A stretch of DNA of 64,000 nucleotides from Paralithodes platypus (GCA_032716605.1 CM064492.1:54978364-55042363); one strand, 5' to 3'. Numbered from the stretch's first letter, positions 19,691-31,484 are shown. Numbers and translations are program-made. Notes: generated by a model not told the origin, from the letters alone.

Positions 19691-20968
19691 CTCAATGTTC
19701 AGTCAAAGACATTCTAGTATAAAATGTCCTTGGTACAGTGACAGTGGTTACAGTGTATGAACAGTAAGGTCAGTCAACATGCTACAGTCAATAATTATGT
19801 GACCCATTTAGCTGTCAATAATAAAAATACATGTAATTGGCTTGCTTTATTCTTGTAAATGTATTTGAATATGTAGGCAATACTATTCATGGCTTGACTA
19901 AAAAGTTGGAGGCACCAGTAGGTCTGCCAGGGGTATGTGGAAGAGACGCCACACTACCCGTTGAGAAGACAGGTGGCAACTGAAGCTCGGTGCCCCCGCC
20001 CCCCGGCCGCGAGTCTCTTGAAAAGACACCGGCGTTGCCAATGTAGCTACCTTCCCGCTAGATCTAGAAGTATTTACTTAAAGAAGGGAATGTAGGTATT
20101 GAAATGAGGTTCCAGTCTTGAATTATCTTCCTGACTTGATAATTTAGATGAGTTGATAGCTTTGAAAGCCATTCTTAACAAATATTTAAGATAAATATAT
20201 ATTTACTTTGATCTAGCACCAAAATGTTCGACCTAGCGATAAACATTGTCGCTTTATTTTGAATCTTTGAGCCCTTTTTGGCCAATATTGTGGTATTATT
20301 CTAGCATTTTTAGGCATCCATTTACTATTTTGTAGCCTTCTAGCAACTTTTGTATACAGATTAAGCGGTATTTATTTTTTGATTTGGTAACCCTGCTAGG
20401 CTCCGCTATGTGATACAGGCATGCCAGCCGTATGATAACGGTTGGGGAAGGGGGGCGGGGCTTACAGATATATCTCGTCTGAATGGATTTTAGGCTACCG
20501 TATCTTTGTTATTTTGACTGCTTCTGCATTCCCGTGCATTTCCAAGCGTAGATGTGTTTCGTACCTATAGAATGGCGTTGAGTAGAGCTCTCTAAGTCAA
20601 CTGGTTCAGTTGTGATGATGATTTCCGTGGAGAGAACTTTGTGGCGATGTCAGCCATATAAGCCACTTTTCACTACTAAAACAACACCATACAGTCACAT
20701 ACAAACAAACGACGCCTCTCCTTCTTGTGTTCGGAGGTGCGTGGCGTCGGGCATACCGGCTGTGTTTATATGCGTCGGACGGACGGCTTTCAAAACAAGC
20801 TTACAGGCTTTCAAGCTGCCGGAGCCTCAGAGCCCTCCCGGTGTCCGCGGGCCGCGTTTGTTATGGGTGCCTCAGAGCCCAACCGGGTCTGATGGGTTAA
20901 GGTACATAGGCATGGTGAGTTAACGAATCTCATGAAGGTCCTCCAATCTTGTTACCTAAGCACACTTC
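19691..20968. other. Unassigned stretch upstream of the DIRS-C ICR
   Basis: No recognised gene. The position corresponds to the 3' region of DIRS-C, but I could not find recombinase motifs here. It holds the inverted partner (20447-20487) of the 4213-4252 segment. Confidence 0.5.
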
Positions 20969-21070
20969 GTTAGATACGAAGTGACCGACCCTAAATTACG
21001 GGTTTGACCCCACCCCTTGGGGTGGGATCAGGAAAACCCTATATTTGGGGAAGGTCACGGAGTATCTAAC
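20969..21070 (+). repeat. DIRS-C ICR
   Basis: Bounded by GTTAGATAC and GTATCTAAC. Inside are TAAATTACGGGTTTGAC, the hairpin CCCACCCC/GGGGTGGG and AGGAAAACCCTATATTT. The layout is that of the family A ICR with different sequence. It is preceded by GCACACTTCGTTAGATAC, which recurs at the end of the right ITR (44846 onward), just as GGCATGTTCGTCAATGA recurs in family A. Confidence 0.75.
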
Positions 21071-21296
21071 ATTTTTACCCACCCACTACCAACCCCTGCC
21101 CATCCACTCGATCCGTCACTCGGCACCATATGGTGAATACTGTACTTGATAACAGAGGACGCTGACCCGTACGGAGCAGTTTTTATAACCCAGGCCATGA
21201 CGTCACGAGGTCGGTGGACGGTCAGAAAGATGAGGGGTAGTTTTTATAAAAGGTTATAACCTAAAAGAAAGGTCCTGATGTGGCGGCGTCTACGCC

Positions 21297-23976
21297 GTGG
21301 GACCACCTCCCGGATCTGCCAACCGCGGATGGCTGCCGACCCTCCACGGCCGGAGACAAGATCAATCGACCAGTGGAGGACAACCGGATGCCGGCCGCGG
21401 GGAGCAGTTTCGGGAGCCAAACCATCACAACTATCCCCTGCCCCCCCCCTGGGGGCACGGGTCCTTGGAGTGGCTTCGGTCGCGCCGGGAATTTCCACAC
21501 CTCTCACACCACACACACACACATCACACAGTTTTTCCTACACCGAGAAATGACTCTCCGGCTGTCATTTCTCGAAGACTTCTTCTAGCCGGAGACATTG
21601 AGAGCAACCCAGGACCCACGTACACATACATATGTCCAACTTGCTCAAAACCCATCACCTCGAGTCGCCACACTAAGGGTTCAGTTCTCTGCAATTCATG
21701 CAGGAACTGGACCCACTTCACCTGTACAACACTTGCCTCCAAGAAACACTACACGAACACCTGGACCTGTTCCTCATGCCCCTCCCTCTCCCAGTCAAAT
21801 CCCTCACCTAAAACCCGTCCACCTCTCCTCCCCAACCCACCTAGCCTTCCCATATCATCCACTCCCCCCCCCTAAAACCCATCCACCTCTCCTCCCTAAC
21901 CCACCTAACCTTCCCATACCATCCACATCCTCAACTCAACCCACCACACCCCATCCTAATCCATTCCAACCCCCATCTCCTGCTCCCCCACCCCACCCCC
22001 ACCTCACCCATCCCAACCTCCAGCCCCTCCCTCACCCCCACCCCATCCTCGTGCAGCAGCACCCAACATACATCGTGCACATAACATTAACATTCTCCAA
22101 TTGAACATAGATGGCATTAACACAAAGAAACACGAACTCTCACACTTCATCAAACAACACAACATGCACATTGCCATCTTACAAGAAACAAAACTCCGCA
22201 CATCACAAAAAACACCCACATTTCATAATTTCACCACCATCAGACAAGACCGGGCTGTCGGCGGGGGCGGTGGACTCATCACCCTGGCACACAATGAAAT
22301 ATCATACATAGTAACCAGTGTACAAACCAAATCCCTCCTCCCCCCAAATGATAACACAACAGAAATACAATCAATTAAAATACGCACTGGCAACAAATCC
22401 AACATAACCATCATAAACACATACATCCCTCCCCAAACATCCCCTACAGTACCAAATATATACAGACCACACTTACAACACATCACAAACACCCCACACA
22501 TCATCCTGGGTGGTGACTTCAACGCCAAGACGTCGGCCTGGTTTGTCGACAACCCCGACACCGACAGAGGGCTGGTACTACAAAACCAAACAGATAACCT
22601 CATCATCCTTAACGACATCCATCAACATACCCATATTCCTCACCAAGCCCTCTATAACCCATCATCTCCAGACTTCACCTTTTGCTCCCCAGAACTCGCC
22701 CCCACAACATCCTGGAGGGTGGTCAGAACCTTAGGCTCTGACCACCTCCCGATCATTATCACCACCAAAACCAGACTCACCCCAGCTAGCCACAAACACA
22801 CATACACCAATTATAAAAGAGCTAACTGGGAAGCATTTACAAATGAGACAGAACAACACTTCACAACTCTAAACCGTACACATATCACTAACATCAACAA
22901 TGCTGTACACATACTCAATAAAACTATCCAAAACGCTGACAAGAAACACATTCCAAGAGGTAGCAGAAAAAGACACAACCCCAACTTCACACCAGAAATT
23001 CAAAACCTCATCAGACAACGCGACACACTGAAACACTCCCTAGCACCCCACACACAAGACATCACACAACAAATTCAAGCACTCAACACCCAAACTAACA
23101 ACAAAATACAAGAACAACAAAAACTAAATTGGAATAACTTCCTACAAACACTTGATCACAAAACAAACCCCAAAAAACTCTACAAAACACTAAACAGCAT
23201 CACACTTTCCAACGGCAAGACAACACAATCACATGCTGCAATCACAACAACAGACTCTACTCCTTCATGTAAACAACAAGCTAACACTCTCATCAATCAC
23301 TTCTCACATGTCAGCCACCTAAAACCTCACAAAGACGACCGACGTGTCATCCGACGTAAGAGACAATTCCCCACAGACCCTGACTATACACCCTTCACCA
23401 ATCACCAGACAAAGCATATCATCAACAATCTCAAGCACTCACCCGCCTGTGGCCTAGACAACATAAGCAACATACACCTCAGACACCTGGGACCACAAGG
23501 CATACAAACACTCACTAACATATCAAACTACAGCTATTCACACAACACAATACCAGACATTTGGAAGCATGGTATCATGGTCACATTCCCCAAACCCAAC
23601 AAAGACCCCACGCTACCCTTCTCGCACCGCCCCATCACACTCCTTTGCTCCCCCTCCAAAGTCCTCTCTCCCTCCCTGCCCACCCCGAACCAACTTCCAG
23701 AAGCACATCCATACTCATATCTCTCGCCAATCCATCCACTCACTCACAGACAACACGCAGCTGCATGCACGACCTCCCGAAATCCATCCTTCCGAATCCT
23801 CCCTCCCTCGCGAGGACAGAGTCCACCTGGCCAGGCTGAGATGCGGACACCACCCAGCTCTCCTGAGCTATCAGAAGAGACTGGATGACTCCGTTGTCGA
23901 CGCCTGCCCGGGATGTAACACAGCACCCCATACCTCCTTCCTCAGGGACTCGGGGCTGTTCGGCCAGGCAGCTTAG
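21297..23976 (+). pseudogene. 2A-LINE polyprotein: 2A-like, zinc finger, endonuclease, RT remnant
   Basis: The order is: N-terminal leader ending in a 2A-like motif (21573-21617), a PHD-like Cys/His cluster (CPTCSKP, CNSC, HFTC, TCSSC), a long proline-rich linker disrupted by C-run frameshifts and stops near 21875, then an apurinic-type endonuclease from about 22080 (NILQLNIDGIN, LQETKL, GGDFNAK, GSDHLPI) and the start of RT (ACGLDNISNIHL). After CSPSKV the sequence jumps to the C-terminal region, losing the catalytic YADD. The final FLRDSGLFGQAA and stop remain. It cannot encode an active RT. Confidence 0.82.
21573..21617 (+). other. 2A-like ribosome-skipping motif
   Basis: Codons read RRLLLAGDIESNPGP followed by Thr. 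This fits the D-(V/I)-E-x-N-P-G-P consensus with a preceding Leu-rich stretch. N-terminal 2A-like sequences are known in some non-LTR elements of marine invertebrates. Skipping activity here is inference. Confidence 0.75.
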
Positions 23977-24143
23977 GGAACAACAACAACAACAACCTAA
24001 AAGAAAAGATTTTTTTTTTAATTTCTGAAAGTTTACCTGTGATTAATTAAGTTATTAAATCACATTATTTCCGAAATAACAAACAGTAGTTACGGAGTTC
24101 TAATCTAACGATCCTTTGGTAGAACTTATTACATCAACCAGAG

Positions 24144-24500
24144 TACGGATTTGACAACCCGAAGGGAAGGAAGGAAAACTAACTATTTAGTAATGGTTTC
24201 GTAGTCAATGACGTGAGAGCCTTATATATATAAGGGCTCCCCGGAGACCCCCGTGAGGGTCCCAGAGAAAGCATAACGCGACCCAAATATATAAAAAGTA
24301 CATCCTAGGGTGAAACCCTTTACTTAGTTCCTAGGGAACGTCATTAAAAAAGGTAACAATTAGAAAAAGAAAGAAAATTTTTATGAGTAAAAGATTAGAA
24401 ACTATGAATGTTGTATTACTAAATCAACTAGCGCGCCGTTATACAGTCCTTCCCTTGCACGCGTCCCCCAGCTGGTCACGCTGGGTTTATACGTCCTTCA
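24144..24500 (-). repeat. DIRS-B right ITR
   Basis: Outer end TACGGATTTGACAAC with the CCCGAAGGG hairpin, then GTCAATGACGTGAGAGCC, TATATATAAGGGCTCCCCGG and onward to AGCGTGGTCC-like sequence near GGTTTATACGTCCTTC. It is repeated inverted at 44453-44769. Confidence 0.8.
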
Positions 24501-24554
24501 TAGTACTAAGTTGCGCATGTGCATGGGAAGAGGGAGGAGGGAGGGCCGCTTTAC

Positions 24555-24652
24555 GTCATTGACTACGGAACCATTACCAAATAGTTAGTTTTCCTTCCTT
24601 CCCTTCGGGTTGTCAAACCCGTAATTTAGTGATGGTTCTCTCCGTCAATGAC
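24555..24652 (-). repeat. DIRS-B ICR
   Basis: On the plus strand it reads GTCATTGACTACGG...TTGTCAAACCCGTA then ATTTAGTGATGGTTCTC...GTCAATGAC. This is the right end of B joined to its left end (44769 side). The hairpin CCCTTCGGG sits where families A and C have theirs. Confidence 0.78.
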
Positions 24653-25186
24653 GTGAGAGCCTAACAATACCAAGATCGGTGGTTGGGACATCTCATGCTC
24701 AACGTCAAAGACTGAAGAAAACCAAAACTAACGGCTCGCGCTGTTGTAAATAAATAACTAGAATTAAGAAAAAGTGTAAAGTATAAAGGCAGGGTTTCTA
24801 ATTAAGCCTTAGGAAGCGATAGAAAGGTAGATAATGATAAGGATGCATTAAAACTTAATAAAAGAGCAACTATATATTGTAAAACATAAGAATTGTACAT
24901 ACTAGAATGATTTGTAAAAAAGATAATCTATTCATACTTATTAAACTCACAAAATAATTTTGTGTACTGTATCTATTAATCTAATATCCTGTATTAGAAA
25001 TTAACCTTTAGAGATTATCAATCTTACTAATATTAACATTAAACAACACTTGTTAGAGGTTCTCCAGTTCGGAACACACTCCCCCCCCCCCCTTTTGTGT
25101 CCAAAACTCATAATTGTAATTCAGTACTTGGTGAACCTCCTACGTACTTGTAACATAATACATGGCATTATTGCAATAAACAGACA

Positions 25187-26500
25187 TCAGTTAGGTTTAT
25201 GGCTAAGTCTCATGGCTACGCATGGCACAGTGGGTCTCTTCAAATGAACTGAAAGATATTTGGATAAAAATGTGTGGTGAGATGACCAGACTTTTGTTTG
25301 CTTAATGTCTTGGATAGAGTAATTGTTAAGAAATCTGACTGTCGTGGCCCACTTTCTCACATCATGGGCCCTTGCTACTGCTGACGGTTCGTCTGTTTTG
25401 ATAACGTCCACTAGAATTGAAGCAAGCTGTCGTTTAGATAACCTTGATTTGTCATGTGAAGAGATCCACAAATGAGAAGGGTGTAAGGGTGTAGTTAGTT
25501 GTACATACTTATACAAAGCTAACACCGGGCATAGTGCATGATGTTTATTCTTTTGTTTGAGGGCCATTATATCAAAAGGTGAGAACATATGATCTTCTCT
25601 TTCATTCTTGACTATGAAATCAGGAGCTGGTGCGAGGGTAACAGCACTCAGATCTTCTTTAAATTGTAACCAGTTAGCAGATCTAGCCATGGCCGCAAGT
25701 TCGGACACTCTATGTGCTGTTGCTAACGAAATTAAGAAAACACATTTAGATAATAACTTGTCATAAGAGGGGTTGACCGAGTAAGGTTTACTACTTAATA
25801 GATTTAACACCTTGTCCAGAGACCACTGAGGTAGAATCTGTCTCGCTGGAGCTCGTAATCTAAAACAAGCCTTAATAAAAACCTCCTTCGTCTTTAGGTG
25901 GAAGTCTAAGGTCAGTAAGGTCATAGAATGGTTATTTAATGGCTGAGAGGTGATTGCGAAGTGTGTTAACTGACAGGTGTTTGTCTTCAAAAAGGTAATT
26001 TAAGTACTTTAAAATTAAACTTACTGAGGCACTTTGTTGGTTGGATTCTACCATCCACGTTGTAAATTGTTTCCAATGTGACTCATACTGTCTAATTGTG
26101 GAAGGTGTAAATTGTTTGGTTAATTTGTTGTGAACGGCATGGTCATAAGAATTTAGCCATTTGGCTTTGAAAATATCTCGTAACTAAAACAAGTTGGAAG
26201 AAAAACGCCTTTCAACTTTTGAGGAGTAAGTCGGAAGCCAGTGAGATCAAAGAACGGCTCTTTAATGGCTGAGAATTGATTGTGTAGTGTGTTAATTGAC
26301 AGTTGTTTGTCTTCAAAAGAGTAATTGAAGTACTTTAAAAATAAACTGACCGAAGCCATGTGTTGGACAGACTCTACAATCTACGTGGTAAATTGTTTCC
26401 AATGTTATTCATACTGTCTAATAGTAGAAGGCGTAAACTGTTTGGTTAACTTGTCGTGAACAGCTTAATCATAAGAGCTCCGCCATTTGACTTTGAAAAT
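25187..26500 (-). pseudogene. DIRS-B tyrosine recombinase, degenerate
   Basis: The C-terminal domain is open from 25990 to its stop and keeps the catalytic pattern: ATAHRVSELAAM (Arg), RAHDVRKWA (His and Arg) and HTFLSKYLSV (Tyr). Upstream, the N-terminal part is frameshifted and an interval of about 330 bases is duplicated (25926 onward and 26254 onward both read TTTAATGGCTGAGA). It is similar but not close to family A (LKQKNKHHALCPVLALYKY versus LKRGKVHHNLCPVQALTKY). Confidence 0.8.
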
Positions 26501-26660
26501 ATCCATAACGCTAAATGTAGACAAATCTGCAGGTTGCCAATCTGCTCTAAGTGGAAACAAGACGCTGGAAATGGTATTGGAATGGGACATTCGAGAGACA
26601 GATGAATGAACTACACATTTGTTGACCAGACTGGTGTTATAAGGCACCCTTGACCTTGAA

Positions 26661-27910
26661 TTAAGTGGATATGTTGCAAAACTTTGGACATTCTTGTGTG
26701 TCCGGAGGGGGAAAGAGGTATATCGATAACCACTCGTTCCAAACCTCTGAGAACGCATCTGTTCCGCTCGCTTGGACCTCGTGCCAGCAGGTCCGAAGCA
26801 GGAGGAGTTTTGTCGATTGGTGTGAATTAAAGAGATTTACCTGTGGATGGAATGGCTTTATCAAGTTGTTGAATGCCGTCTGAGTGATTGTCTATTCGAC
26901 TAGGGTACCCTTCCCTCGAGATAAGGTGCCCACCTACAGATTCGCCTTGCTTGGTAGGTAAACTGCTTGAATTGTGATATTGTAATGAAGAGTAAGGAAA
27001 AATATTGTCTCCGACGATCTCAGGAGCGTGTGAGATTTCGTTGAACCCTGCCTGTTGATACAGGACACGGCTGATGTGTTGTCCATGTGAAAGGCTATTA
27101 CTGTACTCTGTGTTGGAGTGAAAGGGCATGATTTTTTTAGGAAAAATAGAGGGACAACTAGTTCCTTTGTATTTAAGTGATAGAAATTGAGAGAAGTCTA
27201 GCGACTTTTGGGTCTGGCGACCGTCGGACGATTGGTAACTCCAGCTCGGGGCTCCCGCTGTGTCCAAGACGACCCCCACTGATGGTGGAGGTTCTGCCCA
27301 GAGGGCTGTCGAGGAAGGGGTCTCAGGTCTTATCCAGAAGCCTAGAAGTCTGATGATACGTTGAGGGAATGTAATTAGGGTATGAGGTTGATTGACTCGG
27401 AAAAGCTCTGTTGTCCAGCCCGATGTAAGGATTCAGGCGAAGTTTGTCCAACAGAACAGGTAGCTGAACCCAATGTATTGACCCTATTAACGACTCCCAC
27501 AGTTGTTTGGTAATTGGTTTTTGCATGTAATGTCTTGCATACTTGTAGTAGTCAAGCATTTGATGTTGTATATTGTGTGATAGGGTCTCCCAACGGAGGT
27601 ATACCTAGGGTTCCCACTTTACTAATCAGGCGTTGGGCTGTGATATTTGTTGTATTGTTATCATCTCGAAAAAGTGGTTTACAATAAACTTGTTGAGGAT
27701 TGATAATTCTATGACTGGTCTGAACTGTAGGCTATCTCGTTTTGGTACTAGAAATAAGTGAGACAGAAAACTTTTGATGTAGGAGGAATGTTCACTCGAA
27801 TTCCTCACTGAAGCATCGCTTTTATGAGTGTTGGCACATTTACTGGTATGAGACGTTGTATACGTACTTACGAAGGAACGGTCGTCTCTCCCAGTCCCAA
27901 AACAGACCAT
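26661..27910 (-). pseudogene. DIRS-B RT-RNase H remnant lacking the catalytic core
   Basis: Fragments in different frames match family A RT-RNase H: HLFLVPKRDSLQFRPVIELS (about 27680-27780), then LWESLIGSIHWVQLPVLLDK (27410-27510), then PQVNLFNSH with SIYLFPPPD (26690-26850). The stretch between FEMITIQQI and WESLIGS, which should hold SLDLTDAYW and the YLDD box, is missing: only about 100 bases separate the two pieces. It is therefore dead. Confidence 0.75.
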
Positions 27911-28036
27911 TCTTTATTAAATGTCTGGCCTAAGTTCCTTTTGTTCATGCTGTGTAACTGGCCTGGAAAGAACCGGTTATGCCTTGAGATATAATGTGAT
28001 GCAAGGCTAAGATGAACTAAGTTAGTTCCTTGAACC

Positions 28037-30974
28037 TCTGCGGAAAAACCAATGCAAGAAAGAATTCGCGAAAATGTTCCGGCTGTCTTAGATCTATTCA
28101 TTTATCTTGTGCTAAGCTGACAAAGAAAACATCAGGAGAACATCCAAACTGGAAATGTCTCGCATGCCCAGGGCCCACTGCAGAGCCAACCGGGGCAACA
28201 CCGGCAACACCGGTCGCCGACTTGACCCAACTTGTGACCAAATGGAAAGCGCGGATCCAGGTCCTTGCCCGGGTACCTAAAGGAGCCAGAATCCAAGTGG
28301 CGGAGGCCCTTACAACCATCATAAAGCAGGCCCTACAGCTCAAGACACCCCTCGCATGGGCACGGCTCCTGGGTTTCTCCTATGGGGCCCTCCGAAAACC
28401 ACCCAGAACCAACATACAAGACCATCTTCAGGTTTCACTAGCCACCAGAGTGAAACGTCAAGTAGCACAGTATATGGATGGAAACAAACTGGTGGAACCC
28501 CCCAAACAGCAACCAAACAGGGCCCAGAAGCAACAGGACAAGGAAGAGGAAGAGGCTGAACAGCTACGTAAGAGGGTCGCGGCGAAGCTGGCGGATAGTG
28601 ACATCAAAGGGGCCGTCAGACTGTTGTCCTCTTCAGAAGGTTTTGCTGGTCAAGGCACCGAAGTTGTTGAAGCCCTACAAGAAAAGCACCCACCTACACC
28701 TAGGGACCTAAACCTCTCCCCTGCCCCAAATGACCAGATGCGCCAACCTTTAGTTGTCACGAAGGAGCAGGTGGTTGCCGCAGTGACTTCATTCCCAGCA
28801 GGCTCAGCCGCGGGCCCAGATGGTATCCGACCCGCCCACCTCAAAGGCCTCTTGGGTCAGGGATCAGGAGCTGCTGGGGAGGCACTCTTGGAAACCCTCA
28901 CCAAATTCATCAACATGGTTTTAAGAGGGGAAGTACCCGACTGTGCCACACCCCTATTTTTTGGGGCATCACTCTGTGCACTGGCAAAAAAAAAGATGGC
29001 GGTGTGCGCCCAATAGCAGTAGGGAACACCTTCCGCCGCCTTGCCACAAAGGTGGGTTTGAAACCACTCTCGAATGGCCTAGGTCAACACTTAAGACCAG
29101 TTCAACTAGGTTTCGGAACTCCAGGGGGGTGTGAAGCTGCTGTACACGCAACCCGCACCTACCTCAGCCAAGCCCTAGAAAAACGAGTGCTTCTAAAGAT
29201 TGACATGCGGAACGCATTCAACAGCATTCGCAGGGATGTCTTCCTCCGTGCAGCTCAAGAACACATCCCCACTCTGTACCCCCTACTTTGGCAGGCTTAT
29301 TCCAAACCTTCAATCCTGATTTTTGGCGAGACGGTAATCCCATCAGCGACCGGGTTACAGCAGGGAGATCCAGGTGGTCCTGCTCTTTTCTCAATAGGGG
29401 TGGATGCAGCAGCTAACAAAGTAAGGTCAGAACTGAATGTATGGTACCTGGACGATGCAACCTTGGGTGGGTCAGTAGAGAACGTTCTAACCGACCTAAA
29501 TAACATCGTAACTGACCTCGGCCAGGCTGGGCTAGTGATAAATGACACCAAATGTGAACTTGTCCTCCTCAACCACACACGTGAACAAGGAGAAGAGACT
29601 CAGGCCCTGTTTCGAGGCATATTGCCAGATGTAAAGATCCTTCAGGAGCACCAGCAAACCCTATTAGGTTCCCCACTAACTCTGGCAGCAATCCCACCAG
29701 CACTTCAAGTTAAAAAGGAGGAGCTTCAACGTCTCGTGAGTCGCCTGATACACATCGATGCCCACTCAGCTCTGGCCCTTCTCAAGAACTGTTTCTCCAT
29801 CCCAAAACTCCAATACCTCCTGCGCACATCGATGACTTACACGAACAATGGTGGCCTCCAAGAATTAGACAGCATAATCCAAGAAGCAGTGACCAGCATC
29901 ACCAACGTGGAATTTAAAGAACGGACCTGGACACAAGCCACCCTTCCTGTCTGCCTCGGGAGCTTGGGCATACGGAGAGCCTCGGATATTGCCTCCCCAG
30001 CCTTTATCTCTTCCCTCATCGCGACCAACGATCTTGTAGTGTCCATCCTTTCTTCTCAACCCGGAATGACACTTAATTGGGACGTAACAGCAGCGATTAT
30101 CACCTGGAAGGAAAGTACAGGAGTAGAGGAGGAGCCTCAGGGTACCTCCAGGAGCAAGCAGAAAGCGTGGGATACCATCTCGGCGAAGAAAACACAAGAA
30201 AATCTCCTAACCAATGCAGACCAGGTTGCAAAAGCACGCCTCCAGGCAGCCGCCCGTTCGGAGAGTGGCTTGTGGTTACACGCCATCCCCATCCCACCTC
30301 TTGGAACTCACTTGGATGCTGAAGCGCTCCGGGTTGCCATCGCGCTCAGAGTGGGTGCGGCAGTTTGTCACCCACACACTTGCAAGTGTGGTAGGGGGAT
30401 GGATGCTCAAGGTCACCATGCCTTGACATGTAATTACAACGCAGGCTGCCTGCCAAGACACTCTGCACTAAATGATGTCATAAAACGGGCCCTGCAGAGT
30501 GCTAACCGTGCATCAATCCTCGAACCACATGGACTTCACAGAGAAGACGGCAAACGGCCAGATGGGATGACCACTTTCCCTTACAAGAATGGCCGGTGCC
30601 TCGTGTGGGATGCCACATGTGTTGACACTTTCTCCACAACCAACATCGCCAGAAACGCCGACGAAGCAGGTGAAGCCGCCCGGATAGCAGAAAATAAAAA
30701 GCGAGAAAAATATCAAGCCATCGCCAGAAATCATCAGTTCGAGCCCCTGGCATTCGAAACTTCAGGAGTCTTCGGCCCTACCACCCTTAAGATGGTGAAT
30801 GAAATAGGCCGTAAAATCAGAGAAGTTTCAGGAGAATCCCGGGAAACCCTCTGGCTCAAGCAAAGACTAGGGATGGCTATCCTCCGGGGCAATGCCACCA
30901 GCGTCATGAGCTCAGTTCGACTGGACTGGGTCATGCCACTGTGTGAGGCCCAGGCAGGAGTGGTGTATCCGTAG
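28037..30974 (+). pseudogene. RLE-type LINE polyprotein: PHD-like finger, RT, endonuclease; one frameshift
   Basis: The N-terminus keeps part of a PHD-like finger (KCSGC, SIHLSC, WKCLACPG) and then a Lys/Glu-rich linker. RT begins FPAGSAAGPDGIRPAHL; motifs follow as RPIAVGNTFRRL, LGFGTPGGCEAAVHA, KIDMRNAFNSI, GLQQGDPGGPALFS and the catalytic NVWYLDDATLGG (about 29435-29465). The C-terminus has CKCGRGM...HHALTC (30379-30430) and a PD-(D/E)xK-like nuclease signature, KRPDGMTTF...LVWDATCVD (about 30550-30630), as in R2-group elements. Nine A (28986-28994) carry one base too many, so the two halves (ending 29016, resuming by 29004) are in different frames. Otherwise open throughout. Confidence 0.85.
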
Positions 30975-31230
30975 TCTTTCCACAGTAGGGTAAAACAAAA
31001 CATAAACTTTATTTGTATGTAACATGTGTGATGCACATAAATAAAAGGGGATGTGTCGGATGGTTGAAAGCCACAGTTGCTCGCGCGTTTGGGGCTAGCA
31101 ACACGTATTATGAAAAACATGTATCCTCCTTCATTCACTGTCCCCCCCTTCACTCACTCAACCCCACAATTTGCCGGAGGATAACAGGTTTTTCACAATA
31201 CGTAGACGGAGGTCTTTTTAAAAAAAAAAA
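28037..31230 (+). mobile_element. R2-like LINE with restriction-like endonuclease, 5' truncated
   Basis: Target duplication TTGAACC (28030-28036 and 31231-31237) and an 11-base poly(A) tail (31220-31230). It is inserted in DIRS-B between its RT and gag remnants. The 5' end falls inside a zinc finger, so the copy is truncated. The 3' untranslated part is about 250 bases. Confidence 0.85.
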
Positions 31231-31484
31231 TTGAACCGGTATGTGCTCTTGGAAAGTCAGACTGTTGTTGTTGGTGTGTCCGAGTTTGTCTAATTTGTTG
31301 TCTGTGGATGAAATAACCAGTCTGCCCCGACTACTGTGGCCTGTTGAGTGTCGTTGAGATCTGAATCTAATAAAGTTAACACGAGAGAACTTTAGAGACG
31401 GTTATAAAAAGTAGTGCTGATACTTCAGACCAAGTAGTTGTGGGTGTTAATCTGTTAGAATAGATGGAGAGATCAAGATTCTAG

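Larger units (their letters stand above)
21271..23995 (+). mobile_element. 2A-LINE copy 1, internally deleted
   Basis: Non-LTR element with an (AAC)n 3' tail and an 11-base target duplication CCTAAAAGAAA (21260-21270 and 23996-24006). It extends about 320 bases further 5' than the copy at 49580-53246. Relative to that copy it lacks most of RT (join near 23660) and a short C-terminal piece (join near 23934). Confidence 0.85.

Noticed and set aside
19420..19760. Poly-His, poly-Pro and poly-Thr frames
   Set aside because: They are three readings of a (CAC)n microsatellite with no coding support.
20612..20923. 103-codon frame near the DIRS-C ICR as a recombinase end
   Set aside because: It lacks the His-x-x-Arg and Tyr motifs, has no match to the YR ends of A or B, and is not in a position that the other families use for coding.
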